The position numbers and the translations under genes are program-made. Positions 27,151-34,965 of a stretch of DNA of 64,000 nucleotides are shown piece after piece. The DNA lies in NCBI GenBank assembly GCA_937135955.1, contig CAKZOB010000041.1, positions 80,464 to 144,463 of the forward strand, read 5' to 3'. The notes below the pieces were generated by a model. That model was not told where the DNA came from. It did no database searches and worked only from the letters and a program-made list of their open reading frames with translations. Within the stretch, counting starts at the first letter, position 1, and the number at the start of each line of letters is the position of its first letter. The DNA comes from an uncultured Anaerolineales bacterium. Its GTDB lineage: Bacteria > Chloroflexota > Anaerolineae > Aggregatilineales > Aggregatilineaceae.

Positions 27151-27924
27151 ATGGCGTCGCTTTCTACAGCGGATGAGCGCGCCCTGCGGCGGGCCATTCG
27201 CACCAACCGTTGGGTGTTGTGGCTGGCGCGGCATTGGCTGCTGCTGGCGTTGCTGTTCCTGTTTGTCTACACGGGCCTGTCACTGACTGCGCCTGTGTTC
27301 ATGCAGGCGGGCTGGGACAGCGCCGCCGAGGTGGTATACACCATCTACGCGCCGCTGTGTCATCAGTTTGCCTTCCGGTCGTGGTTCCTCTTCGGCGATC
27401 AAGTGGTGTATCCGCGCGCGGTGGCGGGGTCGAGTCTGCGCCCGTTCGAATATTACGCGGCACAAGACCCGCACTTTGCTGGCGTAGACCTCTATACCTG
27501 GTCGGCAGACCTGCAACTGAAGGCGCGCTCGTTTCGCGGCAACGAGCAGATGGGCTACAAGACCGCCCTCTGCGAGCGCGACATGGCCATCTACGGGACG
27601 ATGTTGCTGGCAGGACTGCTCTTCAGCCGGGTGCGACGCTGGCTGCGCCCCGCTCCTATTCTCCTTTATGTCTTTCTGGGGCTGGGGCCGTTGGGGTTGG
27701 ACGGCTTCAGTCAGCTTTTCAGCTATCCGCCATTTGAGTTCTGGCCGGTGCGCGAGACGCTGCCCGCCTACCGCCTGCTGACTGGCGCGCTCTTCGGGTT
27801 GATGAACGTCTGGCTGGCGTTCCCCTATATCGAAGAGTCCATGAACGAGGCACACCACAGGATAAGCACCCGGCTGCGGCTGGCGGAGCAACGTCTGGCG
27901 GAGATGCGCGTCACGTCCCGCTGA
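27151..27924 (+). CDS. DUF2085 family membrane protein
   Basis: A 257-residue inner-membrane protein matching DUF2085 by its conserved pattern: YAPLCHQFAFRSWFLFGDQ, the central ALCERDMAIYGTMLLAGLLF, then LGPLGLDGFSQLF and LTGALFGLMNVW. The invariant Cys-His-Gln and Cys-Glu-Arg-Asp residues suggest metal or thiol chemistry, which is interesting directly behind a CcdA-thioredoxin fusion. About five transmembrane segments and a C-terminal amphipathic helix are visible. AGGGAG precedes the ATG. No biochemical function is established for the family to my knowledge. Confidence 0.88.
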   Translation: MASLSTADERALRRAIRTNRWVLWLARHWLLLALLFLFVYTGLSLTAPVFMQAGWDSAAEVVYTIYAPLCHQFAFRSWFLFGDQVVYPRAVAGSSLRPFEYYAAQDPHFAGVDLYTWSADLQLKARSFRGNEQMGYKTALCERDMAIYGTMLLAGLLFSRVRRWLRPAPILLYVFLGLGPLGLDGFSQLFSYPPFEFWPVRETLPAYRLLTGALFGLMNVWLAFPYIEESMNEAHHRISTRLRLAEQRLAEMRVTSR

Positions 27925-27943
27925 AGCTGTTTACAGGGAAAAA

Positions 27944-27978
27944 AAGACGGCCTCAGGGAGAACCCCTGGGGCCGTCTT
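27944..27978. terminator. Bidirectional intrinsic terminator
   Basis: AAGACGGCC and GGCCGTCTT close a long GC-rich stem between convergent genes. The minus strand ends in TTTTTTT after the stem; the plus strand has a weaker TTCTTG tail. Confidence 0.88.
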
Positions 27979-27996
27979 CTTGCTGTGCGGCGCTGC

Positions 27997-30159
27997 TCAC
28001 TCCCCGCCACCCAGATCAATCGTGGGGGTAGGAGTCGGCGTTCTGTGGGCCGTCGGCGTGTTCGTCGGCGTATTGGATGGCGTAAACGTGGCTGTCGCCG
28101 GGCCGGGCGTGGGTGTGTTAGTCCTGGTTGGGGTAGGCGTGCGGGTATTGGTACTGCTCGGCGTCAGCGTGATGGACGGCGTCAGCGTGATCGTCGGTGT
28201 GCGCGTGTTGGTCGGTGTGTTAGTCGGCGCTGGCGTGGACACCGTGTATTGCCCATAGCAGACGAAGTTGATGGTGAAAGTCGTGGCGTTGAAGTCGTAG
28301 CTGTTGTAGCCGACCTGATCGAGCCGCTCGGCGACCCCGTCGAAATCGAGCCACACATCTACCTGCTGTCCGGGGTAGAGCACTGCATCCACCAGCCAGC
28401 CTGAGCCGCCCGAAACGCCCACCGTAGGCGGTGTGGTAGACTGCGCCGCCGAATCCCATAACTTGACCGCGGACGGATCGAAGGCGTTCGCTCCGCCTAC
28501 CGCCACGAAGTCCAGGTAGATCGGTGGCAAGGTGCGGTTGTAGGTGTTCCAGTTGATGCTGAAGCCAGTGATATAGGCTACCGCAATGTCCGTGTTGCGG
28601 ATGGTGTAGCGCACCACCGCATTAGTATCGAAGCCCGCGAACCGCACCTCATAATTGGTGCAAACCGGCGTCGGCGTGCGGGTAGGCGTGTTGGTCAGCT
28701 GCCAGCCAGGCGGGGTGGCAGTGAAGGTATTGGTGGGCGTGGGCGTGGGCAGACCGGTCAGTTCAATCAGGCAATCGGTAGCTGGGTTGTAGCCTATCCC
28801 GCCCCAGGTGGTGCCCAGGTAGATGCGCGTGCCGTTGAACGCACCGGGCACGAAGTGATCGCTGAGGCGCAGCGGGCCATTGAGGAATTCGACGCGCAGG
28901 GCTGTGGTCGTATTGGCACCGAAGCGGCGGTTCTCGTAGGTCGGCGCGTCGTCATCCCAGCCAGGATCGGTGTTGTCTATGACTGTGGGCGGCGTGAAGT
29001 CTGGCCCCTGCCAGAAGGCCGTGCGCGTCCCCACGCGCATGGTGTTGACATACATACCCGGATAGGCTGGCGGTTTAGACCATCGCAATTCCACTCGCGA
29101 GACGAACACCGGCCCGTACTCGTTGGCGTTTCTGATGCGGATTTCCAGCAGATTGTCCACCAGACGCACCTGGTCCAACCAGATCAAGTTGCACTGCGGA
29201 GAGGGCGTCGCCGTAGCCGAAGGCACAGGGGTGTCGGTAGGCGTGTGACTGGGCGTAGGGGTAATGGACGGCGTATTGCTGGGCAAGGGTGTATTGCTGG
29301 GCAGCGGCGTATTAGACGGCGTGAAGGTAGGCAGCGCCAGCGCAGGCGGGATGTTGATCACGCGCGTCGAACGGAACGACTCGTTGATCATCACACGCCG
29401 CGCCTGCAACTGAATGTAGTCGGCCAGCCCCAGAGGCGTGATCAACGGGTGATTGAAGAAGACGACGATCTCCACGGCGTCGCCAGGGCCGCCCGGATCG
29501 TACTGGTTGACGCCCTCCATGCCTGGCTCCTGCACCTGGCACAGACGGTCGCTGCGGTTTTCGCTGGGCTTGTAGCGGGCCGGTATGTCATAGTTCACGC
29601 CAGGGCGCGAACTGCAAATCCACACGTGGAACCAGCCCGGCTCGCTGTCGGTGATGGTGCCCGTGTGCAGATCGTATTCGTCCGGATATTTCAGGCCGAC
29701 ATAGTGATCGCCGGGCTTGAGGGCCAGACCCGCCGCGCCGATCCGCGCCCGATCCACAATGGAGGGAATACGCGCCACATCCTGGCGCAACCACTGATCT
29801 TCGATGGCACCAGGCTCGCAGTCGTGGCCCCAGTGTCGCCGGAAAGCGACGTCTTCGCCTTCCGTACAGGGCATCAGCGTGTCCAATACCACCTGACGGC
29901 GCTGTTCCTCGGTCAGACCGGCGGGGATGGTGTAGCCCATAGCCTGGGCCAGGATGTCTTCGTCCCACTGCCCGGTGACCGCATAACGCGCCGCGGCCCG
30001 CGCTGCGTTCTGCAGGGTGATCCACGCCTGGAAGATGCGCGCAAACTCGATGACGCCGAACATCAGCATCAACAGTATAGGCAGGGTCAGCGCGAATTCC
30101 ACCAACGTTTGCCCGCGCCGACTGCCTGTAGGTTGGGGTGATGCAGGTGCTGGACTCAT
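27997..30159 (-). CDS. TadE-like surface protein with Thr/Pro-rich linkers
   Basis: A 720-residue protein. The N-terminus matches TadE pseudopilins: GQTLVEFALTLPILLMLMFGVIEFARIF, with the Glu of the prepilin-like helix, then NAARAAARYAVTG. After a globular region come blocks of Thr/Pro/Asn repeats (PSNTPLPSNTPSITPTP and similar) joining two beta-rich modules (around CNLIWLDQVRLVDNLLEIRI and CTNYEVRFAGFDTNAVVRY). The repeats are spacers typical of Chloroflexota surface proteins. ATG 30159 follows GGGGAG. It is last in a run of three Tad-like genes and ends at a strong terminator. No Tad motor genes are in the window, so its assembly machinery is elsewhere. Confidence 0.85.
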   Translation of the reverse strand: MSPAPASPQPTGSRRGQTLVEFALTLPILLMLMFGVIEFARIFQAWITLQNAARAAARYAVTGQWDEDILAQAMGYTIPAGLTEEQRRQVVLDTLMPCTEGEDVAFRRHWGHDCEPGAIEDQWLRQDVARIPSIVDRARIGAAGLALKPGDHYVGLKYPDEYDLHTGTITDSEPGWFHVWICSSRPGVNYDIPARYKPSENRSDRLCQVQEPGMEGVNQYDPGGPGDAVEIVVFFNHPLITPLGLADYIQLQARRVMINESFRSTRVINIPPALALPTFTPSNTPLPSNTPLPSNTPSITPTPSHTPTDTPVPSATATPSPQCNLIWLDQVRLVDNLLEIRIRNANEYGPVFVSRVELRWSKPPAYPGMYVNTMRVGTRTAFWQGPDFTPPTVIDNTDPGWDDDAPTYENRRFGANTTTALRVEFLNGPLRLSDHFVPGAFNGTRIYLGTTWGGIGYNPATDCLIELTGLPTPTPTNTFTATPPGWQLTNTPTRTPTPVCTNYEVRFAGFDTNAVVRYTIRNTDIAVAYITGFSINWNTYNRTLPPIYLDFVAVGGANAFDPSAVKLWDSAAQSTTPPTVGVSGGSGWLVDAVLYPGQQVDVWLDFDGVAERLDQVGYNSYDFNATTFTINFVCYGQYTVSTPAPTNTPTNTRTPTITLTPSITLTPSSTNTRTPTPTRTNTPTPGPATATFTPSNTPTNTPTAHRTPTPTPTIDLGGGE

Positions 30160-30189
30160 GGGCACTCCCCTTTGATCGCTCCGCATGGC

Positions 30190-32250
30190 TTAGCGCGACA
30201 GGCGCGTGAACATGCGGCTGGCGATCTCTTCAAACACGTCGTTCAGCTCAGCCAGACCAGCGGCAAAATAGTACTGTCCACATTGCTGTGTAGGGTGCAG
30301 GACACGAGTCGGTGTATTCTCACAGACATCGGGTTCGCCGTAATAATCGGGATATGGCCCGCCGATCGGGTAGGTGGGGACGGGATTGCGATCCTCGCGC
30401 AGGTCGTGCTCCAGGTTGTTGTCAATGAAGCCGTTGTCACCCGCGTCGGCGATGTAGCGCAACAGAGGCGCGGCTGTCGGTTCGTCAATCACTTCCTGCC
30501 CGAAGCCAATCGAGAACATGGCGATGAAGTTGCCAGGGATATTGGGCTGGATTTCGATCAGACCGGCGAAGTCGGCCATGTCGCGGGCATAATCGTCGGC
30601 GTCGTAGTGGCCGGCCGCACCACATTCCGGATTACCAGTTTCCGGTTCGTTGGTCTCCCAGTCCATGCAGAAATGGCGCGACCGGGGGTCATTGTCGTTG
30701 CAATAGGGCAATGCTCGCTCAACCTGAGCAGGGTTGTTCTCCCTGCATTCCGGCCAGACATAACCTCTATCCGGGTTCAGATTGCAGAACGTCCACCAGG
30801 GGCAGAAACCATAGAAGCCGTAGTCGCGGACACTGGTAACGTCGGGGATGCGGTTGGTCACGTTGGCCGCCCCATCGCTGAGCACCACCATCACCCACAC
30901 GGCATCGCGGCGCACATCTATCGGATCGGTCAGCGCATTGCTGCCAGCCAGGATACCCCCGCCGATATTGGTGTTGCCACAAGGGGCGATAGCCTCATAG
31001 GAAAAGGGGCGACGTTGTGGCTCTTCGTCAGGGTCGGCCCCTTCCGCTATCCACTGATTCCACTCAAGCTGCGCGTCTACATATTCCTGGCAGATATTGT
31101 GCAGGCGCTGGCGGTTCGGGTTGACCCACACGCCCACCTTCTGGTTGAGCGTGTCAATGGCGGTCTGTTCGCTGCGCAGCATGGGGCGGAAATTGGTGCC
31201 AGTCCCGTCCGGATCGTAGGCCACGCCCTCGCGGTCGAAGGTCACCAGCACCACACGGTCGCCGCGCACGAAGTCCAGGCGCTTGATGAACATGCGCGCG
31301 GCGTCTTTCACCTGTTTGAACGGTTGACAGATCAGGGTAGTGAAGTTGAAGCCCAGCGGATCGGTCAGGCTACTGCTCTGGGCTACGCTGCTGGCCAGGC
31401 CATCCTCGCCGGGGTCCCACATATTGTTGAAGTTGGCGTCGTGCCAGATGTAGCCGTTGGGCAGGTATCCCCCTGTGGACCTGCGCACGGTGCCATCGCT
31501 CACCGAGCCGGTGCCGGGATCGTTGCAGCACCCCGCCCAACGTTCTCTGGCATAGGGACGGATGCCAGCGGCCAGGTCTGCGGCAGTGGTGTAGCATTCG
31601 GGGCGAATGGTGCGCGATCCGCCACCGCCATAACTCAGACCGACGGCGGTATAGTGCGTGCTGTTGGTCTCCTGCGACATGGACTCGGACGTGTCAATCA
31701 CCAGCGCCACATCGAGCACCGCCGTCTCGCCGACTGACGTCGCCTCCAGCGTGATCGAGTTAATGCCGAGCAGCGCCAGGAAAGTCGTCGGCGACTCGAT
31801 CTGCGCACTCACACGGATCAGCTTGCGCGGGTTGTCCCAGTTACACAGTTCGGTTTCGGGCATATAGCGGCTGACCGGTGAGTAAGCTGCTTCGGGGTGC
31901 GGTTCGCCTTCCCAGGGGCCAAGCCCCAGCCGCCATTTGTGAATGTCGGTCTCGCAGCTTTCGACCAGCACGCTGCGCGGGTCAATATTATGCAGCTCGA
32001 TGTACTGCTCGGCGATGACGGAGATGGTGGCGAAGTCCGATCCTTCGCGCACCTGACTGGCGGCAGCAATGGCGGCAGCGTCTACAGCGCGGCGCAGGGC
32101 CGCATAGCGCACGAACAGCAGCGCGATATCTGTCACCAGGCCGACGAAGGCGATGAGAGCAATGAACGCGAAAGCCAGCAGCAGGATGGACTGGCCACGT
32201 TGGCTGCGCCGCAGCAGATGAGGGAAGACAGGCAGGCGTTTCATAGGCAT
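30190..32250 (-). CDS. TadG-like protein with von Willebrand factor A domain
   Basis: A 686-residue protein with an N-terminal Tad-type hydrophobic helix (GQSILLLAFAFIALIAFVGLVTDIALLFV) and the following ALRRAVDAAAIAAASQV, as in TadG. Residues about 180-640 hold a vWA domain: the MIDAS motif DTSES near 188 (VALVIDTSESMSQ), with long insertions rich in Cys, and a late DGAANVTNRIP strand. vWA-bearing TadG proteins are thought to act in surface adhesion or sensing. It lies 14 bases after the upstream TadE gene and 30 bases before the downstream one, one operon. An ATG at 32244 is an alternative start; Shine-Dalgarno is weak. Confidence 0.85.
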   Translation of the reverse strand: MPMKRLPVFPHLLRRSQRGQSILLLAFAFIALIAFVGLVTDIALLFVRYAALRRAVDAAAIAAASQVREGSDFATISVIAEQYIELHNIDPRSVLVESCETDIHKWRLGLGPWEGEPHPEAAYSPVSRYMPETELCNWDNPRKLIRVSAQIESPTTFLALLGINSITLEATSVGETAVLDVALVIDTSESMSQETNSTHYTAVGLSYGGGGSRTIRPECYTTAADLAAGIRPYARERWAGCCNDPGTGSVSDGTVRRSTGGYLPNGYIWHDANFNNMWDPGEDGLASSVAQSSSLTDPLGFNFTTLICQPFKQVKDAARMFIKRLDFVRGDRVVLVTFDREGVAYDPDGTGTNFRPMLRSEQTAIDTLNQKVGVWVNPNRQRLHNICQEYVDAQLEWNQWIAEGADPDEEPQRRPFSYEAIAPCGNTNIGGGILAGSNALTDPIDVRRDAVWVMVVLSDGAANVTNRIPDVTSVRDYGFYGFCPWWTFCNLNPDRGYVWPECRENNPAQVERALPYCNDNDPRSRHFCMDWETNEPETGNPECGAAGHYDADDYARDMADFAGLIEIQPNIPGNFIAMFSIGFGQEVIDEPTAAPLLRYIADAGDNGFIDNNLEHDLREDRNPVPTYPIGGPYPDYYGEPDVCENTPTRVLHPTQQCGQYYFAAGLAELNDVFEEIASRMFTRLSR

Positions 32251-32264
32251 CCCATCACTGGTCG

Positions 32265-33197
32265 CTAATAATCCAGATCGGGTTCGGCTGCCGAAACAGG
32301 GAAGAAAGCCCAGACGTGAATCATCTGGCCTTCCTCAAGCGGTCCCAGGTTGAACCAGGGCAATGCCAGCAACTGACGGTGCCGCCAGAACACTTCCACC
32401 AGCACCAGCCCATAGTTGGGCACATGCGCGATCTTGGCGCGATCGAAATCGGTGGCCAGGTTCAACTGTTCTTCGACCTGCTGGGTCGAAAAAGCCGACC
32501 CCAGACAATCCATGGGCGCACCGAAATTCATGCGATGATTGCCACGGAAGACGTATCCCCGCACGTTGTCCCACGTCGAATCGAAGCGGGCGGAATCTTC
32601 GTCCAGGCCAGTGCCGCTGCCGTCGTGATTCCAGTCGAAGGGATCGAACCGGTCGTCGTTTTCGCATTCGTTGGCTTTGGCGGGCAGGCGACCGACCACG
32701 CGCACTTCGGCGAAGGGAGTGCTGCGATTGAGCACCACGTACTGAAACACCGAAACCACAATGTCGTCGGTCAGGTCGTTGAATTCCAGCGGCTGCATGT
32801 TGCCGATCACCGAGCAGGCCACGCCGTCGTAGAAGCCGATGGGCCGCTCGTCGCCGACGCTGTAGCCCCAGGCTGTCAGATCGGGGCCGGGCCAGGTAAG
32901 CTGTTCCTCGAAGGGACGTTTGTCGAAGTTGGTTTCCAGTTCCTCGCAATCCATGCGGTGATACTTCAGTTCTTCGCCGTCTGCCCACGAGAGAGGATCG
33001 AGCGTGGCCCCGAAACGCCCGGCCTCGCGTACCACGTCGAGCAGCGTCAGGTAGTTGTTGGCGTACCAGCCGACTTCGGTCAGGCCCATCAGCATGATCA
33101 GCAGGATAGGCAGAGTGAGCGTCAATTCGACCAGACTCTGCCCGCGCGTACCTCTACCGTCCAGAAGCGCCAGTAGGTTGCGTAATCGGTCCCGCAT
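32265..33197 (-). CDS. TadE-like pseudopilin-related protein
   Basis: A 310-residue protein, first gene of the three-gene Tad-like operon. The N-terminal helix GQSLVELTLTLPILLIMLMGLTEVGWYANNYLTLLDVVREAGRFGA matches TadE/TadF, including the conserved Glu. The rest is a soluble region with four or more Cys residues, probably extracytoplasmic, including a YVVLNRSTPFAEVRVVGRLP stretch. Longer than classic TadE (about 150-200 residues). GAGGTGA lies 5 bases before the ATG. Confidence 0.85.
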   Translation of the reverse strand: MRDRLRNLLALLDGRGTRGQSLVELTLTLPILLIMLMGLTEVGWYANNYLTLLDVVREAGRFGATLDPLSWADGEELKYHRMDCEELETNFDKRPFEEQLTWPGPDLTAWGYSVGDERPIGFYDGVACSVIGNMQPLEFNDLTDDIVVSVFQYVVLNRSTPFAEVRVVGRLPAKANECENDDRFDPFDWNHDGSGTGLDEDSARFDSTWDNVRGYVFRGNHRMNFGAPMDCLGSAFSTQQVEEQLNLATDFDRAKIAHVPNYGLVLVEVFWRHRQLLALPWFNLGPLEEGQMIHVWAFFPVSAAEPDLDY

Positions 33198-33315
33198 GGT
33201 GTCACCTCGACACGCCGGCGCGCGCTGCCGGCCTGCAGATTGCCCCTATTGGCAATCATACCATAGATGGCTTACCGGCCCTGTCAGACTATTGTGAGGA
33301 GTTTATAAGGATTTG

Positions 33316-34056
33316 TCAGCGCTGAACGGGCGTTGGCGTCTGGGTATCGTGTTCGATCAGCGCATTGAGCGTATAGCCGCGCCCGTGCAATGATACGATG
33401 ATATTGGGATGATTGGGGTCGGCCTCGATTTTACGACGCAGGTTGCGGATGTGATTGCGCACCAGGGCCGTATCGCCGCTGCCGGGAGCATAGCCCCACA
33501 GCGCTTCTAGCAAACTATGGGCGGTATGATAGCGGTCGGCATGGCGGCAGAGGTAATCGAGCAGATCGTATTCAGTAACGGTGAGGGTCGCCCGTCGCTC
33601 GTTGATGGTCACCACGCGCGTTTGCGGGTCGAGCCGTAGTATGGGGCGGGTGGCCTGCGGGCGCCGTGCCGCCCGCCGCAACAGGGCGCGCACCCGCGCG
33701 CGCAGTTCCCGCGAGGCAAAAGGACGGCACAGGTAATCATCGCCGCCGCAGTCCAGCGCCTGCGCGACCGCGTGTGCGCTCACCCGCTCGCTGACGAACA
33801 GGATCGGCGTGTGCGTGACGTAGGGCAGCGTGCGTAGATAGGCGCATAGCTCCAGTCCGTTCATGTCGGGCAGCGAAGTGTCGAGGATGATCATGTCTGG
33901 GCGATGCACCCGTGCCAGCTCGACCGCTGTCCGTGCATCAGGGGCTTCCAGCACAGCATGACCTTCCGGTGCCAGCGCGCGTCCAATGACGTGGCGCGTC
34001 GCTGAATCACCGTTGACGGTCAGAATAGTGCAACGCCCTGCACTTCGTGCGAACAT
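33316..34056 (-). CDS. OmpR-family response regulator with an atypical receiver
   Basis: A 246-residue protein: receiver (about 10-125) plus OmpR/PhoB winged helix (about 140-235; LTVTEYDLLDYLCRHADRYH, LVRNHIRNLRRKIEADP, GRGYTL). The phosphoacceptor Asp is kept (IILDTSLPDMNG), but the acidic pair is lost (VNGD where VDDD is usual) and the invariant Lys is Arg (DDYLCRPF), with Ser in place of Thr (FVSER). It may be phosphorylation-independent or weakly regulated. It is not operonic with the kinase pair to its right (210-base gap) and has its own TATACT element at 34093-34098. Confidence 0.9.
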   Translation of the reverse strand: MFARSAGRCTILTVNGDSATRHVIGRALAPEGHAVLEAPDARTAVELARVHRPDMIILDTSLPDMNGLELCAYLRTLPYVTHTPILFVSERVSAHAVAQALDCGGDDYLCRPFASRELRARVRALLRRAARRPQATRPILRLDPQTRVVTINERRATLTVTEYDLLDYLCRHADRYHTAHSLLEALWGYAPGSGDTALVRNHIRNLRRKIEADPNHPNIIVSLHGRGYTLNALIEHDTQTPTPVQR

Positions 34057-34092
34057 GAACAGCTTCCAGTTTTGCGTCTGTCGTCTGGCCTA

Positions 34093-34098
34093 AGTATA
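34093..34098 (-). promoter_or_regulatory. -10 element of the atypical response regulator gene
   Basis: TATACT on the minus strand, about 37 bases before the ATG at 34056; the -35 region is poor. Confidence 0.4.
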
Positions 34099-34266
34099 AG
34101 TGACATGGGGCACTTGTGAATGGCGCGTGCATGAAAGATCTGTGAAAAATCCTGCGACAGGGGGGCTGATGCCGCGCGGACGAGCATTTTTCGTCTGTAG
34201 ATTGCGCCCTATGTCCCAGATGAAGGTGACAGCGCAGGAGAGAAAAGCTCTTGTGGAGGCCCCGGC

Positions 34267-34965
34267 TCAGCCGACGATCATATAGCCGACACCGTGAATA
34301 GTGCGGATGTAGCTTTCGTCACCGGCCCGTTCCAGCTTGGCGCGCAGATTGCGCACATGGGCGCGCACCAGGTCGGGATCGCCAGTGTCTGGCGGATAGT
34401 CCCACACGGCTTCCAGCAGGTGCTGGGGCGAAAGCGCCTGATTGGCGTGCTCCATCATGTAGCGTAGCAGGCGATGCTCGGTCGCCGTGAGCTGGATCGG
34501 AGTGCCGTTGCCCACCGTGACGCGGTGCGTGCTGGAGTCCAGTTGTAATTGCCCTACGGTCAGCAGCGGGCTTTCCAGCACGGCGCTGCGCTGCCCGCGC
34601 CGGATCAGGGCGCGCACACGGGCGGTCAGTTCGGCAATTTCGAAGGGCTTGACCACATAGTCATCGCCGCCAGCGTCCAGGCCAGCGACAATGTCGTCCG
34701 TCTGACCGCGCGCGGTCAGGAAGAGGATGGCCAGATCGTCGTACTGGTTGTTGGCGCGAATACGCCGACAGACCGTCAGGCCGTCCAGGCCGGGCATGAT
34801 GATATCGAGGATGATCAGGTCGGGGCGGCGTGCGGCCAGCAGGTGCAGCGCCTCAGCGCCGGAGCTTGCCCGCCCCACTTCGTAACCTTCGCGCGTCAAC
34901 GCCCGGTACAGCGTGCCGAGCACCTCGGGATCGTCGTCTACGGCCAGGATATACGGCTTGCTCAT
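34267..34965 (-). CDS. OmpR-family response regulator (canonical)
   Basis: A 232-residue two-component regulator. The receiver is complete: acidic pair in ILAVDDDPEV, phosphoacceptor Asp in LIILDIIMPGLDG, Thr in LFLTARG and Lys in DDYVVKPF. The C-terminal winged helix reads IQLTATEHRLLRYMMEHANQ, then VRAHVRNLRAKLERAGD and IRTIHGVGYMI. ATG 34965 overlaps the kinase TGA as ATGA, so it is translated together with the GAF histidine kinase and is its probable partner. The output is DNA binding at unknown promoters. Confidence 0.93.
   Translation of the reverse strand: MSKPYILAVDDDPEVLGTLYRALTREGYEVGRASSGAEALHLLAARRPDLIILDIIMPGLDGLTVCRRIRANNQYDDLAILFLTARGQTDDIVAGLDAGGDDYVVKPFEIAELTARVRALIRRGQRSAVLESPLLTVGQLQLDSSTHRVTVGNGTPIQLTATEHRLLRYMMEHANQALSPQHLLEAVWDYPPDTGDPDLVRAHVRNLRAKLERAGDESYIRTIHGVGYMIVG

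Noticed and set aside
28030..28240. Apparent tandem nucleotide repeats resembling a CRISPR or microsatellite array
   Set aside because: They are in frame and encode Thr/Pro/Asn linkers of the TadE-like protein; units are irregular, with no spacers.
28855..30141. 428-codon frame opposite the TadE-like gene
   Set aside because: Compositionally biased antisense shadow of a protein with a clear TadE helix.
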